The position numbers and the translations under genes are program-made. The notes under the pieces were generated by a model, which ran no database searches, was not told where the DNA came from, and saw only the letters and a program-made list of their open reading frames with translations. A DNA stretch of 64,000 nt from Actinomadura parmotrematis (GTDB taxonomy: Bacteria > Actinomycetota > Actinomycetes > Streptosporangiales > Streptosporangiaceae). The DNA is taken from contig NZ_JAIBOA010000034.1 of assembly GCF_019458805.1 (NCBI RefSeq), positions 1 to 64,000 of the forward strand, given 5' to 3'. Shown here piece after piece: positions 60,649 through 64,000 of this stretch. Positions within the stretch are counted from its first letter, which is position 1, and the number at the start of each line of letters is the position of its first letter.

Positions 60649-61589
60649 CGCGGGCCTCCCGGGGGGCCGGGCAGGACGCCGGGCGGCGGCGCCTGCTGCT
60701 CGGTGAAGACCTCCTCGATGCGGTGCCGGCGCTGCTCCAGCCGGACGAGCCGCAGCTCCAGGTCGGCGACGCCGTCGCGGATGAGGTCGTAGGTGTCCTC
60801 GCCCGCCACCTGCACCACCAGGTGCCGGCCCTCGGGGTGGACCTGCACGCCCCGGTCGTGCAGGTGCCGCCCGAGGACGTCGCGGCCCTCCTCGACCTCG
60901 ACGGTGAGGGCGCCGCTCGCGGTCGTGTAGGCGTCCACGGCCTGCGAGCGGAGCAGCCGCCCGCCGTCGACGACGACGATGTGGTCGCAGACCCGCTCCA
61001 GCTCGCCGAGCAGGTGCGAGGTGACGAGGACGCTGATGCCGAAGTCGGCGCCGATGCGGCGGATGAGCGCGAGCATCTCGTCGCGGCCCGCCGGGTCCAG
61101 GCCGTTGGTCGGCTCGTCCAGGAACACCAGGCTCGGGTCGTGGACGAGCGCCTGGGCGAGCTTGACGCGCTGCCGCATGCCGGTGGAGTAGCCGCCGATC
61201 GGCCGGTAGCGCTCCTCGTAGAGGCCGACGTGCCGGAGCGTGTCGGCGGCGCGCTCGCGGGCCGCCGACGGCGGCAGCCCGCACATCCGCGCCATGTGCA
61301 CGACGAACTCGGTGGCGGACATGTCGGGCGGCAGGCACTCGTACTCGGGCATGAAGCCGACCCGCTCGCGGATCCGCATCCCCTCCCGGGCGATGTCCAG
61401 GCCGAGCACCTCGGCCCGGCCGGAGGTCGGCGGCAGCAGCCCGAGCAGGATCTTGATGAGGGTGGACTTGCCGGCGCCGTTGGCGCCGACCAGCCCGACG
61501 ACGCCCTCGGGCACCGTGACGGTGAGGTCGTCCAGGGCGGTGACCCTGGGGAACCGCATCGTCAGCCCCTGGGTGGCGATGATCGGCAT
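60645..61589 (-). CDS. ABC transporter ATPase (first of locus)
   Basis: The protein has 314 residues. Walker A LVGANGAGKSTLIKILLGLL, signature IGGYSTGMRQRVKLAQALVH, Walker B SLVFLDEPTNGLDPAGRDE and H-loop VTSHLLGELERV are present, with a Pro-rich tail. It heads the ATPase-permease-ATPase-permease operon down to 58141, probably two interlinked exporters or one asymmetric one. TAGGTT lies 6 nt before ATG 61589 without a usable ribosome site, pointing to leaderless translation. Confidence 0.92.
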   Translation of the reverse strand: MPIIATQGLTMRFPRVTALDDLTVTVPEGVVGLVGANGAGKSTLIKILLGLLPPTSGRAEVLGLDIAREGMRIRERVGFMPEYECLPPDMSATEFVVHMARMCGLPPSAARERAADTLRHVGLYEERYRPIGGYSTGMRQRVKLAQALVHDPSLVFLDEPTNGLDPAGRDEMLALIRRIGADFGISVLVTSHLLGELERVCDHIVVVDGGRLLRSQAVDAYTTASGALTVEVEEGRDVLGRHLHDRGVQVHPEGRHLVVQVAGEDTYDLIRDGVADLELRLVRLEQRRHRIEEVFTEQQAPPPGVLPGPPGGPR

Positions 61590-61629
61590 GCTCCGAACCT
61601 AGTGCGTGGCGCGACACGCCGCGTCACCC

Positions 61630-62622
61630 TTACGGACGATGCGCGTCCCTCCCGGGGGTGGGGACGGCGGGCCGCGGCCCGGCGGGCAGGCGCCCGGTGC
61701 GGCGCAGCACCGCCCACCAGACGGCGCGCTGCACGAGCAGCGTCAGCACCCCGGCGATGACCATCCCGGCGAGGTTGACGCCGAGCTGCAGCAGCGACCC
61801 GTCGATCTGGCTGCGGTGCTTCAGGCCGAGCGCGACGGCCAGGTTCCCGGCGGCGGGCACGGTCGTCACCGAGATGAACACCCCGACGAGCGTCGCGGAC
61901 TTGCCGGACGTCATCGACAGCACCCCGGCGGCGCCCGCGAGCAGCGCCACGATGAACGACCAGCGGTCCGGGCTGTAGATGAACGCCGTCTGCGGGCGCT
62001 CGGCGGGCAGCTCGGACAGCTCGATGAGGCCCGTCCAGCGGCCGAGCAGCGTGCAGACGTAGGCGATCGCGATGGCGGCGGCGAAGCCGACGGCGAGGGT
62101 GCGCAGGGCCGCGCCGACGCGCCGCGGCCGGCCCGCGGCGATGCCGAAGCAGACCGCGGCGACCGCCGAGAACTCCGGCCCGACGACCATGGCGCCGACC
62201 ACCAGGATCGACGAGTCGATGATCGCGGCGATGCCGGCGAGCAGCGTCGCGAGCACCAGGAACGTCACGAACGACCAGGTCAGCTCGGCGCCGGCGGCGG
62301 TCTCCCGGTCCAGCTGCGCCCAGACGACCGCGTCGTCGCCGGCGCCGGGCGCCCGCGCCTCGGCCCGCTCGGCGGCGTCCGACAGCGACAGGTCGATCTC
62401 CTCCAGCGCCAGCGACCCGTCGCGCTCCAGGTCCAGCGCGCAGAGGTCGCGCAGCACCTCGTTGGCGGCCTCGCGGGCGACGTCGGCGGTGACCAGGTCG
62501 CCGCGCGGGGCGCGGGCGGCGCCCGGCAGCACCACCAGGTTCGTCACGCCCGGATGGTCGGCGAGGACGGCGCAGGCGCGGTCCGTCCGGTCCGCGGGAA
62601 CGATCGCTCGAAGGTGAAGCAC
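61630..62622 (-). CDS. DUF389 membrane protein
   Basis: The protein has 330 residues. A soluble N-terminal ferredoxin-like part (LHLRAIVPADRTDRACAVLA, DLVTADVAREAANEVLRDL) is followed by six or so membrane helices with the DUF389 signature IIDSSILVVGAMVVGPEFSA and GKSATLVGVFISVTTVPAAG. Function unknown; small-ion or metabolite transport has been suggested for the family. GTG 62622. It ends 40 nt before the ABC locus on the same strand. Confidence 0.9.
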   Translation of the reverse strand: MLHLRAIVPADRTDRACAVLADHPGVTNLVVLPGAARAPRGDLVTADVAREAANEVLRDLCALDLERDGSLALEEIDLSLSDAAERAEARAPGAGDDAVVWAQLDRETAAGAELTWSFVTFLVLATLLAGIAAIIDSSILVVGAMVVGPEFSAVAAVCFGIAAGRPRRVGAALRTLAVGFAAAIAIAYVCTLLGRWTGLIELSELPAERPQTAFIYSPDRWSFIVALLAGAAGVLSMTSGKSATLVGVFISVTTVPAAGNLAVALGLKHRSQIDGSLLQLGVNLAGMVIAGVLTLLVQRAVWWAVLRRTGRLPAGPRPAVPTPGRDAHRP

Positions 62623-62735
62623 GCGTCACATCGTGCCCTAAGGCGGCGGTGCGCCGCCGCCGTCCCCGCCGCAGGCCGTTTAATACAGCCGAAGCGGGGA
62701 TATCTCAGGCGATCTCAGATGAGGGTGGTGGCGGG

Positions 62736-63425
62736 ATGGTGCGTGCGCGCAGGTCGCTCGCGGCGGCGGCGGTGCTCGGGGTGCTGGCCCCGGCGGCGCT
62801 GGCCGGCTGCAACTCCGACGACACGGGCATCGGCGCGGGCAACGGGCAGGGCACCGCGCCAGCGGCGGCCAAGCCGGCGTCCAAGCAGGTCGCGGCGGCC
62901 CGCAAGGACCTGTCCGGGCTGAAGATCGCCTCGGAGGGCTCGGGGTCGGGCTACTCGCGCAAGCAGTACGGCGTCACCTGGAAGGACACCGACCACAACG
63001 GCTGCGACCAGCGCAACGACATCCTCGCCCGCGACCTCACCGACATCAGCAAGAAGGGCAAGTGCATCGTGATGTCGGGCAAGCTGAACGACCCCTACAG
63101 CGGCAAGCAGATCGACTTCACCAAGTCCAAGGCGATGCAGGTGCAGATCGACCACATCTACCCGCTGGCGCTGACCTGGCGGATGGGGGCCTCCGGCTGG
63201 AGCGCCGACAAGCGCGAGAAGCTCGCCAACGACCACGACGAGCTGATCGCCGTGTGGGGCACCCCGAACCAGCAGAAGAGCGACAAGGGCCCGTCGGAGT
63301 GGAAGCCGCAGAAGTCCTTCCAGTGCACCTACGGCGTCCGCTTCATCGAGATCGCCAAGAAGTACGGGCTGCCGGTGACGCGCGCCGACCACGACGCCCT
63401 CCAGGACTTCCTCGCGCGCTGTTGA
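62736..63425 (+). CDS. HNH-nuclease-domain lipoprotein (DUF1524)
   Basis: The protein has 229 residues. The signal peptide RRSLAAAAVLGVLAPAALAG ends in a lipobox with Cys25. The HNH core is VQIDHIYPLALTWRMGASGW (Asp139-His140), followed by KLANDHDELIAVWGTPNQQK and SDKGPSEWKP, the DUF1524 arrangement. It should be anchored on the outer face of the membrane and cut DNA there, perhaps for nutrient use or competence. ATG 62736 has GAGGGTGG upstream; TAATAC (62681) is a possible -10 box. Confidence 0.9.
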   Translation: MVRARRSLAAAAVLGVLAPAALAGCNSDDTGIGAGNGQGTAPAAAKPASKQVAAARKDLSGLKIASEGSGSGYSRKQYGVTWKDTDHNGCDQRNDILARDLTDISKKGKCIVMSGKLNDPYSGKQIDFTKSKAMQVQIDHIYPLALTWRMGASGWSADKREKLANDHDELIAVWGTPNQQKSDKGPSEWKPQKSFQCTYGVRFIEIAKKYGLPVTRADHDALQDFLARC

Positions 63426-63471
63426 CCGCGCACCTGCGCATCGGGCGGCTGGAGTTCCCGGGCGCCGGGTA

Positions 63472-63494
63472 GGGCCGCCCCGGCGGGACGGCCC
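63472..63494. terminator. Hairpin between HNH lipoprotein and glmM
   Basis: GGGCCGCCC (63472-63480) pairs with GGGACGGCCC (63485-63494) with one mismatch around a short loop, between convergent genes. Confidence 0.65.
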
Positions 63495-63502
63495 CGCGCC
63501 GG

Positions 63503-64000
63503 TCAGCCGAGATGCGTGCGGACGACGTCCGCGAGGCGCTCGGCGAGCCGCTGCGCGTCGTCGGCGCGGGCCGCCTCGACCATGACCCGCACCATCGGCT
63601 CGGTGCCCGACGGCCGGATCAGCACCCGCCCCGTCTCGCCGAGCTCGGCCTCGGCCTCGGCGACGGCCGCGGCGAGCTCCGGGGACGTCTTCGCGCGCGC
63701 CTTGTCGACGCCCTTGACGTTGACGAGCACCTGCGGCAGCCGCGTCATCACCTTGGCGAGCTCGTCCAGCGGGCGGCCGCGGCGGGCCATCGCGGCGAGC
63801 AGGTGCAGGCCGGTCAGCACGCCGTCGCCGGTGGTGGCGTGGTCGAGCATGATGACGTGGCCGGACTGCTCGCCGCCGAAGTTGTGCCCGCCCGCCTTCA
63901 TCGCCTCCAGCACGTACCGGTCGCCGACGGCGGTCTCCACGACGGTGAGGCCGGCCTCGCGCATCGCCAGCTTGAAGCCCAGGTTCGACATCACCGTCGC
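63503..64000 (-). CDS. glmM: Phosphoglucosamine mutase, C-terminal part (5' end outside window)
   Basis: 166 C-terminal codons are visible and the frame runs off the right edge. VMSNLGFKLAMREAGLTVVE, the sugar-binding loop GGEQSGHVIMLDHATTGDGV and the phosphate-binding loop GRVLIRPSGTEPMVRVMVEA are diagnostic of GlmM. It isomerises glucosamine-6-phosphate from GlmS to glucosamine-1-phosphate. The catalytic phosphoserine lies outside the window. Confidence 0.95.
   Translation of the reverse strand, partial: ATVMSNLGFKLAMREAGLTVVETAVGDRYVLEAMKAGGHNFGGEQSGHVIMLDHATTGDGVLTGLHLLAAMARRGRPLDELAKVMTRLPQVLVNVKGVDKARAKTSPELAAAVAEAEAELGETGRVLIRPSGTEPMVRVMVEAARADDAQRLAERLADVVRTHLG

Overview
The window is chromosomal DNA of a very GC-rich actinomycete. 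Nearly every codon ends in G or C, GTG starts are frequent, and Shine-Dalgarno-less (probably leaderless) starts recur. Markers of the group include an XRE/DUF397 set, a DUF574 methyltransferase, a SigD/RsdA pair, a His-tailed GroEL1 and GuaB3. The guaA, choD-like, guaB3, guaB2, DUF5319, rsdA, sigD, groEL1, groES, tsaD, rimI, tsaB, tsaE, alr, glmS and glmM genes follow nearly the order known from mycobacteria. The accessory genes between them resemble Streptosporangiales such as Actinomadura; that family-level placement is inference. No rRNA, tRNA, insertion sequence, prophage or CRISPR array was seen.

Layout. 1-4966: two large teichoic-acid-type glycosyl/glycerophosphotransferases, the first cut by the window edge. 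5114-10710: OxyR, a Clp-N/HTH protein behind a double palindrome, a metallo-beta-lactamase-fold hydrolase coupled to a 77-residue protein, a DUF574 methyltransferase, a frameshifted small gene, and ahpC-ahpD. 10795-14144: WYL regulator divergent from a UvrA-like ATPase. 14165-20921: guaA, a secreted M43 metalloprotease, AlkD-like, DinB-like and MarR genes divergent from an MFS exporter, and a Cys-rich pentapeptide-repeat protein. 20969-28762: ChoD-like GMC oxidoreductase, succinic semialdehyde dehydrogenase, TetR regulator, secreted PLD-like protein and glpD. 28855-37565: guaB3, guaB, DUF5319, rsdA-sigD, groESL under CIRCE, and a THUMP-like methyltransferase. 38162-41084: a 602-residue coiled-coil protein and a phosphotransferase, then a perfect 62-bp palindrome. 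41181-50133 (all minus): cyclase-fold protein, acpS, nnr, alr, alpha/beta hydrolase, tsaE, a DUF3558-like membrane protein, tsaB, rimI and tsaD. 50765-52557: XRE regulator plus two DUF397 proteins. 52618-64000: glmS, coaA, a TPR-like protein with an M48 protease, a four-gene ABC export locus, a DUF389 protein, an HNH nuclease lipoprotein and the 3' end of glmM.

Themes. Guanine nucleotide synthesis (guaA, guaB, guaB3), cell-wall precursor supply (alr, glmS, glmM, teichoic-type transferases), t6A tRNA modification (tsaB, tsaD, tsaE) and peroxide defence (oxyR, ahpCD) dominate. Regulation is unusually readable: CIRCE with a full promoter at groES, three ATGCAT boxes spaced exactly 15 bp in the MarR/MFS gap, a 19-bp element shared by the semialdehyde dehydrogenase and glpD promoters, and at least eight genes with a TANNNT box 6-7 nt before the start codon. 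The most striking unexplained structure is the 62-bp perfect palindrome framed by 15-bp direct repeats at 41081-41183. No wholly new multi-gene system could be proven; the best leads are that palindrome, the shared promoter box and the hendecad-repeat coiled-coil protein.
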